5,865 bases of DNA from Dehalococcoidia bacterium UBA2588 (GTDB lineage Bacteria; Chloroflexota; Dehalococcoidia; Lucifugimonadales; UBA3495), in assembly GCA_002339805.1 (NCBI GenBank), contig DDKW01000049.1:1923-7787 (forward strand), in the 5' to 3' direction. Below the pieces are notes generated by a model, which saw only the letters and a list, made by a program, of their open reading frames with translations, had not been told where the DNA came from and did not search any database. Shown one piece after another: positions 1 through 5,865 of the stretch (positions are counted from its first letter, which is position 1; each line of letters starts with the position of its first letter). Both the position numbers and the translations under genes were made by a program.

Positions 1-44
1 CCAGATAGCACTATTTAATATACAATTTAACTAGAACAATTCTT

Positions 45-48
45 AAGG
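45..48 (+). promoter_or_regulatory. Ribosome binding site of the 41-residue ORF
   Basis: AAGG lies 8 bases before the ATG at 57. It supports this ATG as a real start for an ORF that would be ignored on length alone. The frame is open back to a TAG at 6-8 but holds no other ATG, GTG or TTG, so the start is unambiguous. Confidence 0.5.
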
Positions 49-56
49 TTGTAAGT

Positions 57-182
57 ATGGTTTTTCTTTTACATGGTCAATATTGGTATTGGGATGAAAT
101 TTTTTATGGGCTTTTGTTCATAGGACTAATCGCATCTATAGTTCTTGCAATTTTAGGAGCGAAAGGTAAACGGGTGAAATGA
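57..182 (+). CDS. Small single-span membrane protein, 41 aa, coupled to the CopC-CopD gene
   Basis: This short ORF encodes 41 residues. The N-terminal part is aromatic-rich (MVFLLHGQYWYWDEIFYG), one hydrophobic helix spans about residues 15-34 (FYGLLFIGLIASIVLAILGA), and the tail is basic (KGKRVK). By the positive-inside rule the C-terminus should be cytoplasmic. Three things argue that it is translated: an AAGG ribosome site at good spacing, a protein-like membrane composition, and a stop codon that overlaps the start of the next gene as ATGA (179-182). That overlap is a common sign of translational coupling. I do not recognise the family. Small one-helix proteins often accompany oxidase subunits or membrane metal-handling proteins, so a partner or assembly role for the downstream CopC-CopD-cytochrome protein is a reasonable inference but unproven. 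The ORF could alternatively be a leader peptide controlling translation of the large gene. Confidence 0.6.
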   Translation: MVFLLHGQYWYWDEIFYGLLFIGLIASIVLAILGAKGKRVK

Positions 183-2431
183 GAGTCATTCCAGCCAAAT
201 TCTGGGTAAGATTCTTAACTTTATGCAGTTTATTGACACTTTATGTGACCTTTACTTCCTCAAGCATTGTATACGGTCACGCCAATTTGGTAGATGCAGT
301 CCCTAAGCAAAACAGTGTCTTAGACAAAAGCCCACTAATCATAAATCTCAAATTTACAGAGACTTTATCTGAGAATCTAAGTTCTATCAAAGTGTACGAT
401 ACTCAGGGTAATCAAGTAGATAATCGAGATAGCAAACTAGACCCAATTGATCGAACGTATCTTAGTGTGACCCTACCAGAAACTCCTAAAGGTACTTACA
501 CCGTCATATGGAGAAATGTATCTACAGTAGATGGACACAAAGTACGAGGAAGCTACTTTTACTCGGTGGGCGAGCCATTGTCTTCTTCTTCATTTTCAAT
601 AGAAGAATCAATGTTTCTATACAATGCTGAGCCTCTCGTCAAATCAATAATCTTAATTGGAATTTTATTGCTGTTCGGGAGCGCATTTTTCAATCTGATT
701 ATTCTCAAGCCAATCTCATTAACTATGTTAACGGCCACAAACATCAATATTTGGCAAATAACCCTAATTCCCAGAAACATACTCTTATTAGCCGGGTTCA
801 TTATCACGCTCACTGGATGCTCTGCTCAATTAGTCCTTCACGTGTCATCATTATACGAAGTAACCACGTTAAACTCGTTCCTAAACTCTATAGTAAGCAT
901 ATTTTTCGATACTACTTGGGGTAAACTAGCCTGGGCTAAACTCTGCATCTTGCTGACCTTACCGATAAGCTATGCAACCTACCACTATAAACAATCAGAT
1001 CAACGCGAAAATTTATTAATTGGGTCTCAATACTTGGTAATAGCTACCTGCATGGTCTTTTTCATAGCTCATAGCTTATCTGGACACAATGCATCAATCA
1101 GCAGTCTCTATTATCAAGGAGTGGTAATCAACATCCTCCACATAGTATTCAGCGGTATTTGGACAGGGAGCGTTGTAACACTGACAGTGTACTCCCATTG
1201 CCTAAGAAACCGTCTCTCCACCATCAATCTGTCAGACTTTATTAAGCAAGCATTTTTAAAATTCAGAAACGTCGGCATCTTTTCCATAATACTTCTAAGC
1301 ATCACGGGGTTATACGTGGGTTGGATGCAAGTGAACAAACCGGAAGCTCTGTTCACTCTTTACGGAATAACTCTCATAGCCAAAGTGCTATTAATCAGTC
1401 TCGCTATTATTATTGCAGGCATAAATACTTACGTGATTATCAAGTTCTTAAAAAACCCCACTTCAATGACTCGAATAGCAATAGCTTTGATTACTATTGA
1501 ATCAATACTAATAATATTAATTATAATCTCAGTGGGCTCTCTAAAATCCTTAGAACCGGCAAAAAGCGCACAGAGTATCCTATCGGAACAAATTCAATTC
1601 GATCAGTATGAGCAAGGTATCAATCTGGAGATGGCAATTGTACCCGGTTCGTTAGGATTAAATTCGATGAATCTAAATCTTACAGATATAACGGGTAATT
1701 CCATCCAAAACGCAGAAAATGTGATCATAAAAGCAACCTATCTAAATGAAGACGTTGGAGATACAACGCTCTACGCATATTTGACAGACTCAGCAACATA
1801 CGAAACGGAACCTTTAATGCTGAATTTAGAAGGAATTTGGCAATTCGAAGTTCTAATACAAAAGTCTTCTGGATTAGATTCCAGATTTGCTTTTAGAGAA
1901 AATATAGGTAGCAGCAATCCTCAATTTGGAGAACTGGATGTTTTTGTTGGGAGAATATTGTTTGGATTAACGATACTGGTATTAGGAATACTGCTACTAG
2001 TATTGAGTATTATTTATGGGGGATGGCATGATAAATATGGGCGGATATATTTAATCATTGGAGTTATTGGCGTCTCCATAGGGTTAGTTATTTCTATTTA
2101 CTCACGTACCATCGAGTTAAATAATCAAGCCACCAATCCAATGCTTCCAGACTCTATTTCTATCCAAATAGGTAAAAATATCTATAGAGAAAATTGTGTA
2201 GCTTGCCACGGACTAACAGGCATAGGCAATGGTCCATTATATGAAACACTCAGACCCATACCTGAAAAAGATGCTAACAACTTATTAGTACACGTGCCAT
2301 TACACCCTGATAACGAATTATTTACTATCATCAAATATGGCAAAGATGGTACGAGCATGTACCCTCATGAATCTATACTATCTGACGAAGAAATATGGCA
2401 CTTAGTAAACTACATCAAGACTCTTAAATAA
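179..2431 (+). CDS. CopC-CopD copper protein fused to a C-terminal cytochrome c domain
   Basis: This is a 750-residue envelope protein with several modules. Residues 1-33 look like a signal peptide, with cleavage before His34. Residues 34-131 form a CopC domain: the mature N-terminal His34 plus Asp118 and His120 (VDGHKV) match the known CopC Cu(II) ligands in kind and spacing. Residues about 152-455 hold eight hydrophobic helices of the CopD family, with His298 and His303 (AHSLSGH) and the motif H321-x6-W328-x-G330. Residues about 470-576 resemble the YtkA/FixH-like beta domain often found after CopD (EGIWQFEV near 551-558). Two more helices (about 588-613 and 623-641) lead to a cytochrome c domain with CVACH at 673-677 and Met727 as likely axial ligand, ending in a typical DEEIWHLVNYIK helix. 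An even number of helices puts CopC, the beta domain and the haem on the same outer face. Likely role: copper acquisition or delivery, perhaps to an oxidase, combined with electron transfer; this is inferred. The ATG overlaps the stop of the small upstream ORF. AAAGG at 162-166 is 12 bases away, so coupling may drive initiation. Confidence 0.9.
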   Translation: MRVIPAKFWVRFLTLCSLLTLYVTFTSSSIVYGHANLVDAVPKQNSVLDKSPLIINLKFTETLSENLSSIKVYDTQGNQVDNRDSKLDPIDRTYLSVTLPETPKGTYTVIWRNVSTVDGHKVRGSYFYSVGEPLSSSSFSIEESMFLYNAEPLVKSIILIGILLLFGSAFFNLIILKPISLTMLTATNINIWQITLIPRNILLLAGFIITLTGCSAQLVLHVSSLYEVTTLNSFLNSIVSIFFDTTWGKLAWAKLCILLTLPISYATYHYKQSDQRENLLIGSQYLVIATCMVFFIAHSLSGHNASISSLYYQGVVINILHIVFSGIWTGSVVTLTVYSHCLRNRLSTINLSDFIKQAFLKFRNVGIFSIILLSITGLYVGWMQVNKPEALFTLYGITLIAKVLLISLAIIIAGINTYVIIKFLKNPTSMTRIAIALITIESILIILIIISVGSLKSLEPAKSAQSILSEQIQFDQYEQGINLEMAIVPGSLGLNSMNLNLTDITGNSIQNAENVIIKATYLNEDVGDTTLYAYLTDSATYETEPLMLNLEGIWQFEVLIQKSSGLDSRFAFRENIGSSNPQFGELDVFVGRILFGLTILVLGILLLVLSIIYGGWHDKYGRIYLIIGVIGVSIGLVISIYSRTIELNNQATNPMLPDSISIQIGKNIYRENCVACHGLTGIGNGPLYETLRPIPEKDANNLLVHVPLHPDNELFTIIKYGKDGTSMYPHESILSDEEIWHLVNYIKTLK

Positions 2432-2518
2432 GTCACATACTAAACGAAATTCCAACAAGGAGAGCTGAGACGCATTTAATTGTTAGTTGACCAATAATAT
2501 GAATGTTATCCTACTAAT

Positions 2519-2869
2519 TCACTTTCGCATCTGATAGTAAGAATACTGCAACAAAATACCAATCACACCAAATGAAATAGCCCATAGCAAAGCTAACTGC
2601 TCAGACATCGATGCCATCGTCTTGGTTAAAACATACGCTCTTGCCACATAAGTTTTATTTATATTAGCTCGATTATTAGTTCTGACATCCTCTATATCCG
2701 CTACGGCGCTGCTATAAATCCTTTCCGGATCAACCTTATCAAACTCGGTATAAACATCGTCCCCAGAACCTATCAAAGGAAGTCCCGCAGCACCGACCAT
2801 TGATGTGACTGCAGCAACTACTACTACCCAAAAACAGGCTCTGTTAAGTCTTAATAATATCTTATTCAT
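2519..2869 (-). CDS. Hypothetical protein, 116 aa, two membrane spans
   Basis: I do not recognise this family. The protein has a short basic N-terminus (MNKILLRLNR), a hydrophobic segment at about 12-33 that could be a membrane anchor or uncleaved signal, a polar and probably helical middle (about 36-89, rich in D, E, R and N), and a second hydrophobic segment at about 92-109, ending QYSYYQMRK. Basic residues at both ends suggest both termini are cytoplasmic with the middle loop outside. The ATG lies inside the end of the LLM oxidoreductase gene, with an 8-base overlap (2862-2869). It is preceded by AAAAGGG with a 7-base spacer, so the two genes are surely co-transcribed and probably coupled. 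That does not by itself give a shared function. Homology search against Chloroflexota genomes would be the natural test of whether the pairing is conserved. Confidence 0.75.
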   Translation of the reverse strand: MNKILLRLNRACFWVVVVAAVTSMVGAAGLPLIGSGDDVYTEFDKVDPERIYSSAVADIEDVRTNNRANINKTYVARAYVLTKTMASMSEQLALLWAISFGVIGILLQYSYYQMRK

Positions 2870-3731
2870 ACTGATACCCTTTTATAAACTCAGCGCATTT
2901 ATCTAAATGCGGAATAACTATAGATTCGTCCGCACATGGAGTTCCAAATATCACTCTATTTGCCCCCATGCTAATAGCTTTCTCAACAGCCTCACCCTCA
3001 GGAGGGACTCCGAAAAGAGTTATGTCTAAGTTTGAATCATCGCGTCCTGATTCAGACCATTTAGATCTCAAGTTTTCTATTTTGTCCTCTAAATTATTAC
3101 CGTTAACACTATTAGAGGTCCGTCCCCAAATAGGCATCCATCCATCACAAAACTCTGTCACTCTATCAAAAGTTGCACGTCCATCTCCTCCCATCAATAT
3201 GGGTGGGTTAGGTTTCTGAAATGGTTTTGGGAATGACCAAATTGAATCAAAATCAATATACTGGCCATGAAATTCAGCGGTATCGTTATTCCAAATAGCC
3301 TTCATCGCCAAAATAGTTTCTCTCAAACGGCTAAATCTAGTTTTAAAGTTTGTCCCGTGGTTTGCCATTTCTTCGGCGTTCCAACCACCACCAATGCCCA
3401 GCATGAATCTCCCTTGAGACAATTGATCAATACTAGCAATCTCTTTAGCTAGAGTTATGGGATCTCTCTCTATAACTAAACAAATTCCCGTGCCCAATTT
3501 GATAGTGCTTGTTGCCTGAGCTGCAAAAGATAAAGAAACAAATGGGTCATAAGTACTCCAATATTCTTTAGGCAAATCCGGGCCACCTGGCCAAGCACTT
3601 TCCCTAGACGCAGGAATATGCGTATGCTCCGGGAACCACATTGATTCGAATCCACGTAACTCGGCTTCTTTGGCCAAAACATCGGGCTGAATTGCGTATC
3701 CAGTGGGAAACATAATTAAACCAAAATCCAT
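2862..3731 (-). CDS. LLM-class flavin/F420-dependent oxidoreductase (Rv2161c-like)
   Basis: This 289-residue protein has the size and motifs of the bacterial luciferase-like monooxygenase superfamily, closest by eye to the F420-dependent group typified by Rv2161c. Visible features are the N-terminal strand MDFGLIMFPT, then GFESMWFPEHTHIP (27-40), IKLGTGICLV (77-86), RDPITLAKEIASIDQLSQGR (89-108), and the strongly conserved FMLGIGGGWNAEE (109-121). A typical PFQKPNPPILMGGDG segment precedes the last third. The fold is a TIM barrel, soluble and cytoplasmic. Members oxidise or reduce small organic substrates with F420 or FMN; neither the substrate nor the cofactor can be read from the sequence. 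The start is supported by AAGGTG 8 bases upstream. It is the first gene of a two-gene unit with the 116-residue membrane protein, and is transcribed divergently from the hemerythrin-like gene. SAR202 bacteria carry many paralogues of this superfamily, proposed to attack recalcitrant organic matter; a role here in such catabolism is inference. Confidence 0.92.
   Translation of the reverse strand: MDFGLIMFPTGYAIQPDVLAKEAELRGFESMWFPEHTHIPASRESAWPGGPDLPKEYWSTYDPFVSLSFAAQATSTIKLGTGICLVIERDPITLAKEIASIDQLSQGRFMLGIGGGWNAEEMANHGTNFKTRFSRLRETILAMKAIWNNDTAEFHGQYIDFDSIWSFPKPFQKPNPPILMGGDGRATFDRVTEFCDGWMPIWGRTSNSVNGNNLEDKIENLRSKWSESGRDDSNLDITLFGVPPEGEAVEKAISMGANRVIFGTPCADESIVIPHLDKCAEFIKGYQYE
2877..2883 (-). 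promoter_or_regulatory. Ribosome binding site inside the end of the LLM gene
   Basis: On the minus strand AAAAGGG lies 7 bases before the ATG at 2869. It falls within the last codons of the LLM oxidoreductase gene and fixes the start of the 116-residue protein despite the overlap. Confidence 0.65.
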
Positions 3732-3739
3732 TTCTGTTG

Positions 3740-3745
3740 CACCTT
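3740..3745 (-). promoter_or_regulatory. Ribosome binding site of the LLM oxidoreductase
   Basis: On the minus strand AAGGTG lies 8 bases before the ATG at 3731, confirming that start. The protein begins directly with the barrel's first strand, as expected for the family. Confidence 0.6.
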
Positions 3746-3796
3746 ACTTATAGTACATCGATAGTATCATAAATACGGTTTCCTCAATATGATTTA

Positions 3797-3805
3797 TGTT
3801 AGAAT
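3797..3805 (+). promoter_or_regulatory. Candidate extended -10 promoter for the hemerythrin-like gene
   Basis: TGTTAGAAT fits the extended -10 pattern TGnTATAAT with one mismatch in the hexamer, and sits about 45 bases before the ATG at 3851. No good -35 is seen, which is usual for extended -10 promoters. The 119-base gap (3732-3850) must also hold the promoter for the LLM gene on the other strand. Weak minus-strand candidates there (TATGAT and TATAAG) could not be told apart. Confidence 0.3.
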
Positions 3806-3850
3806 TAAATGTACGTAAGCTACAAAAATAAAGTGTAAATTAATAAGATT

Positions 3851-4555
3851 ATGAAAGAACAAGATGTATTATCCCAAATGGAATATCCTATAGACGTTAT
3901 GCTACTGATCCATAAAGCTTTCTCTGCTGACGCCGCAGATGTTGAAAAATACATAGGTGATTTTAACGAAGATAACAGTATGCAGTCTTTCACTTTGTCA
4001 TTTAACGAATGGGCGGTAGCCATGATGTACCATGCAGACATGGAAGACGCACATATGACAGTTGATATGGAAATCGAGTATGCCAGAGATAATGAGAACG
4101 AACACACCGACATTCATACAGCTTTGGAAGGTGTAGAAGGACTCATAGATCTCAATGATAACAAAGACTTAGAACACCGAGTCAAAGAGGCTATATTGTC
4201 ATTATCCGATGCACTACATGTAGAAGTCATAAATAAATTACAAGATGTTATGGATGTATTAGACGAAGAAATTGGGCAACAGGCTCTTATACCCAGAACC
4301 AAGCGCCACCTATTCGAAAAAGTGGTGAATGCAAGGGTAACTCAAGATGACCATTTTGAAAATGAAGAAGCTTTCATACTGCCCATAATACGTGAACATT
4401 GGAGTGAAGAAGAACAGCTGAATCTTGTGAAAATTTTGTTACTCGACAATGAATCAGACAATCCAAGATGGTTTATTGAATGGATGACCCCATACTTGAG
4501 CCAGAATGAAAAAACTCTGTTAGATGACCTAGAACAAAAAGTATCTAATCTCTAA
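3851..4555 (+). CDS. Hemerythrin-like (HHE) helical protein, candidate di-iron
   Basis: This 234-residue acidic protein is predicted to be almost all helix, with no signal peptide and no membrane span. The ligand pattern resembles hemerythrin-like bundles: His21 in a first helix, H61-x3-E65 in a second, H85-x3-H89 after it, and H168-x3-E172-E173 near AFILPII, matching the family's final H-x-x-x-E...P element. In hemerythrin the ligands are H, HxxxE, HxxxH and HxxxxD in that order. Here the order is kept, but about 79 residues separate H89 from H168, where the classical protein has about 24. The extra stretch (about 92-150) looks helical and contains His123, which could replace H85/H89 as the third-helix ligand. 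Possible roles are O2 or NO sensing, iron handling or redox protection; none is shown. The ATG follows an in-frame stop at 3836-3838 and has only a weak ribosome site. The stop overlaps the convergent peptidase gene by 4 bases. The call is by motif only. Confidence 0.62.
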   Translation: MKEQDVLSQMEYPIDVMLLIHKAFSADAADVEKYIGDFNEDNSMQSFTLSFNEWAVAMMYHADMEDAHMTVDMEIEYARDNENEHTDIHTALEGVEGLIDLNDNKDLEHRVKEAILSLSDALHVEVINKLQDVMDVLDEEIGQQALIPRTKRHLFEKVVNARVTQDDHFENEEAFILPIIREHWSEEEQLNLVKILLLDNESDNPRWFIEWMTPYLSQNEKTLLDDLEQKVSNL

Positions 4556-5865
4556 AATTCTCCGTACAGTGAAGCATACAGGTTTTTAAACGCTTCTCTA
4601 TTAGTATTAGTGGTTTTAGCCAAAAAAGCTTCATAAATAGCGCTGTCAGTCAGCAACACATCGGGTGAATATAATGATCCGATCACATCTGAAAAATCAT
4701 CTGCTCCAAGCAGGTCATAAATTTGCGTCAAGAGCCATTCTCCCAAGTAATAATTACATAAAAACATATTTGACTCAGAATGAACTGCATATCCATCCTG
4801 TTCCAATAAATATATTAATTTTTTAATGGTCTTGACGCCCAACGCATTACATCCTTGTATACCTTTTTCCAAACTCGTGGCTCCAGAAGAAAAAGCAAAC
4901 CTCTCCGCAAATGTTTCTCTACCTAATTTATCTCGTACATAAGTAGACAAGAAATCCGCCATGCCTTCTCTAAACCAAAGTGGCGCGTTATTCGAATTCC
5001 AATAATAATGAGCTACTTCATGTACAACAGTAGTGTTTTCGTCTTTCCCCTTTGCCAATGTAGGTAGCATGACCATATGTTCTCCAAAGTTAATCCCGAC
5101 CCAATTTATACGATCAGGTACCTGGTCTTTGTTAGCAAAAAGCATAATTATTTCCTCTTTGGGAAATGGAATATTCATGAATGATTCAATCTCTGCAACT
5201 GCTTCATGAACCTGGTCTACAACATCTAAGTTTTTCTTTGAGTATCCTGATTGAATAAAACTAATGCTTCTCAAACCACCTATTGGAAGATTTACGTTAC
5301 TAGTAGAAATTTCATGGTTGACCACAAAGTACTTGAGATCTTCGGAGTTTAAAGGCTCGCTGTTGGTTCCAAGGACTTGCAGCAATATACTTTCGTCATC
5401 ATCCACGCCATCTTGGAACCAATCTGAATCTATAATGTCGGTATAGATCACTGGAAAATTAATGTTGAGTCTATATAACGTTCTCAAAGCTAATGCATCA
5501 TGTGGTTCATATGATTGTTGAATGAATGGCATCTGAATAATTTGGTTTACCACACTTGTAAGGCCAATTCCCCATAACTCATGCAAGTAATACAGCAGCA
5601 TGTATTCATCATCTTTGATTGGGTCAGATATCCAACTGCTAGACACTAAATCTAGATATGCCTCAGGATCTAATTTATCTTCTAATACGCGCAAATTATT
5701 AATGAATGCGGATTCCTCATAAGTGACAACACTATCTGTCATCCATTCAAAATTGATTAGGCTATCTACTTCTTCATCACTATCACCAACTGACTTGCTA
5801 GACTTTGACTCCCCTGATGGGTAATTACCTTGAGGTATGTTTTTAGGTAATTTAAAACGTTCATC
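4552..5865 (-). CDS. Gluzincin-type metallopeptidase with N-terminal helical repeats (5' end beyond window)
   Basis: At least 437 residues are visible; the frame is open to base 5865, so the start and any signal peptide lie to the right. The visible N-terminus (about 1-40) is polar and rich in Ser, Asp and Glu, like a linker. Residues 41-165 hold four helical repeats keyed by W/F-x-x-D-[GSP]. A peptidase domain follows, with HEVAH (bases 5008-5022) as zinc site and catalytic Glu, and a third-ligand Glu in the motif W-F-R-E-G-M-A-D-F (Glu at 4966-4968), 14 residues after the second His. This is the layout of the peptidase MA-like families related to M1, though the spacing is somewhat shorter than the usual 18-20. 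A C-terminal helix YYLGEWLLTQIYDLLG fits the end of that domain. It probably cleaves peptides, possibly outside the cell, but the substrate is unknown. An ATG at 5742 could be taken as the start; it is rejected because it has no ribosome site and falls inside the first repeat. Confidence 0.82.
   Translation of the reverse strand, partial: DERFKLPKNIPQGNYPSGESKSSKSVGDSDEEVDSLINFEWMTDSVVTYEESAFINNLRVLEDKLDPEAYLDLVSSSWISDPIKDDEYMLLYYLHELWGIGLTSVVNQIIQMPFIQQSYEPHDALALRTLYRLNINFPVIYTDIIDSDWFQDGVDDDESILLQVLGTNSEPLNSEDLKYFVVNHEISTSNVNLPIGGLRSISFIQSGYSKKNLDVVDQVHEAVAEIESFMNIPFPKEEIIMLFANKDQVPDRINWVGINFGEHMVMLPTLAKGKDENTTVVHEVAHYYWNSNNAPLWFREGMADFLSTYVRDKLGRETFAERFAFSSGATSLEKGIQGCNALGVKTIKKLIYLLEQDGYAVHSESNMFLCNYYLGEWLLTQIYDLLGADDFSDVIGSLYSPDVLLTDSAIYEAFLAKTTNTNREAFKNLYASLYGEF
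5371..5745 (-). repeat. Four degenerate W-x-x-D helical repeats within the peptidase gene
   Basis: Four units of about 36 residues begin at W (5743-5745), W (5632-5634), F (5524-5526) and W (5419-5421), spaced 37, 36 and 35 codons. Cores are WMTDSVVTYEESAF, WISDPIKDDEYMLL, FIQQSYEPHDALAL and WFQDGVDDDESILL. Shared positions are aromatic 1, hydrophobic 2, Asp 4 (Gln in unit 3), small or Pro 5, acidic 10 and Leu/Phe 14. The repeats are visible only in protein; the DNA has diverged. Each unit probably forms a helical hairpin, giving a small solenoid. More units may lie beyond the window edge, although the residues just upstream look like a linker. Confidence 0.65.

Noticed and set aside
1..56. 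Tail of an upstream gene or a promoter (AT-rich TATACAAT-like box)
   Set aside because: All three plus-strand frames reach stops (6-8, 16-18, 32-34), but too little sequence is present to say whether any is the end of a gene, and no -35 can be judged.
2457..2462. A perfect ribosome-site match AAGGAG in the gap after the CopC-CopD gene
   Set aside because: No ORF follows at suitable spacing: the possible starts nearby run into stops within a few codons. It is taken as chance.
2432..2518. Possible bidirectional terminator between the convergent genes
   Set aside because: Only stems of 4-5 base pairs with long or mismatched loops could be found (for example TTAGT with ACTAA), and no T-run follows a stable hairpin. 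Not supported.
2968..3682. Several 60-85 residue ORFs on both strands within the LLM gene
   Set aside because: They are shadows of a gene with clear family motifs along its full length; none has a convincing start region or protein-like domain.
3732..3850. An operator or riboswitch in the divergent gap
   Set aside because: No clear inverted repeat or structured RNA element could be seen; only a candidate extended -10 box is supported.
3820..4302. Minus-strand ORFs opposite the hemerythrin-like gene
   Set aside because: They have no recognisable motifs or good ribosome sites and mirror the other strand's codons, while the plus-strand frame carries a coherent ligand pattern.
5740..5742. ATG at 5742 as start of the metallopeptidase
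   Set aside because: No ribosome site precedes it, the frame stays open to the window edge, and it lies directly after the first residue of a repeat unit.

Overview
The window is AT-rich, densely packed bacterial DNA holding six protein genes. No RNA gene, mobile element or CRISPR array was seen. The best guess for the source is a marine Chloroflexota bacterium of the SAR202/Dehalococcoidia type. This is inference from three things: a luciferase-like F420/flavin oxidoreductase (a superfamily strongly expanded in SAR202), a CopC-CopD-cytochrome c fusion, and tryptophan-aspartate helical repeats that I associate with Chloroflexota proteins. No marker gene settles it.

Left block, plus strand (57-2431). 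A 41-residue single-span membrane protein overlaps by ATGA a 750-residue envelope protein. The large protein reads, in order: signal peptide, CopC copper-binding domain, eight-helix CopD domain, a YtkA/FixH-like beta domain, two more helices, and a C-terminal cytochrome c domain with a CXXCH haem site. The pair looks like a translationally coupled copper-handling or respiratory-assembly unit, possibly continuing an operon from left of the window.

Middle block, minus strand (2519-3731). An LLM-class oxidoreductase is followed, with an 8-base overlap, by a 116-residue protein with two membrane spans and no recognised family. This block converges on the CopC-CopD gene across an 86-87 base gap with no clear hairpin terminator.

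Right block (3851-5865). A plus-strand hemerythrin-like (candidate di-iron) protein is divergent from the LLM gene across a 119-base promoter region. It meets tail to tail, with a 4-base overlap, a minus-strand gluzincin-type metallopeptidase. That peptidase gene is cut by the right edge: its frame stays open to base 5865, and the first internal Met (5742) lies inside a repeat unit, so it is not the true start. Four W-x-x-D-type helical repeats precede the HEXXH domain.

The genes share a loose metal/redox flavour (copper, haem, flavin or F420, di-iron, zinc), but nothing shows that the three blocks form one system. The most noteworthy items are the four-module copper/haem fusion with its coupled small protein, the repeat-plus-peptidase architecture, and the hemerythrin-like protein with its unusual spacing.
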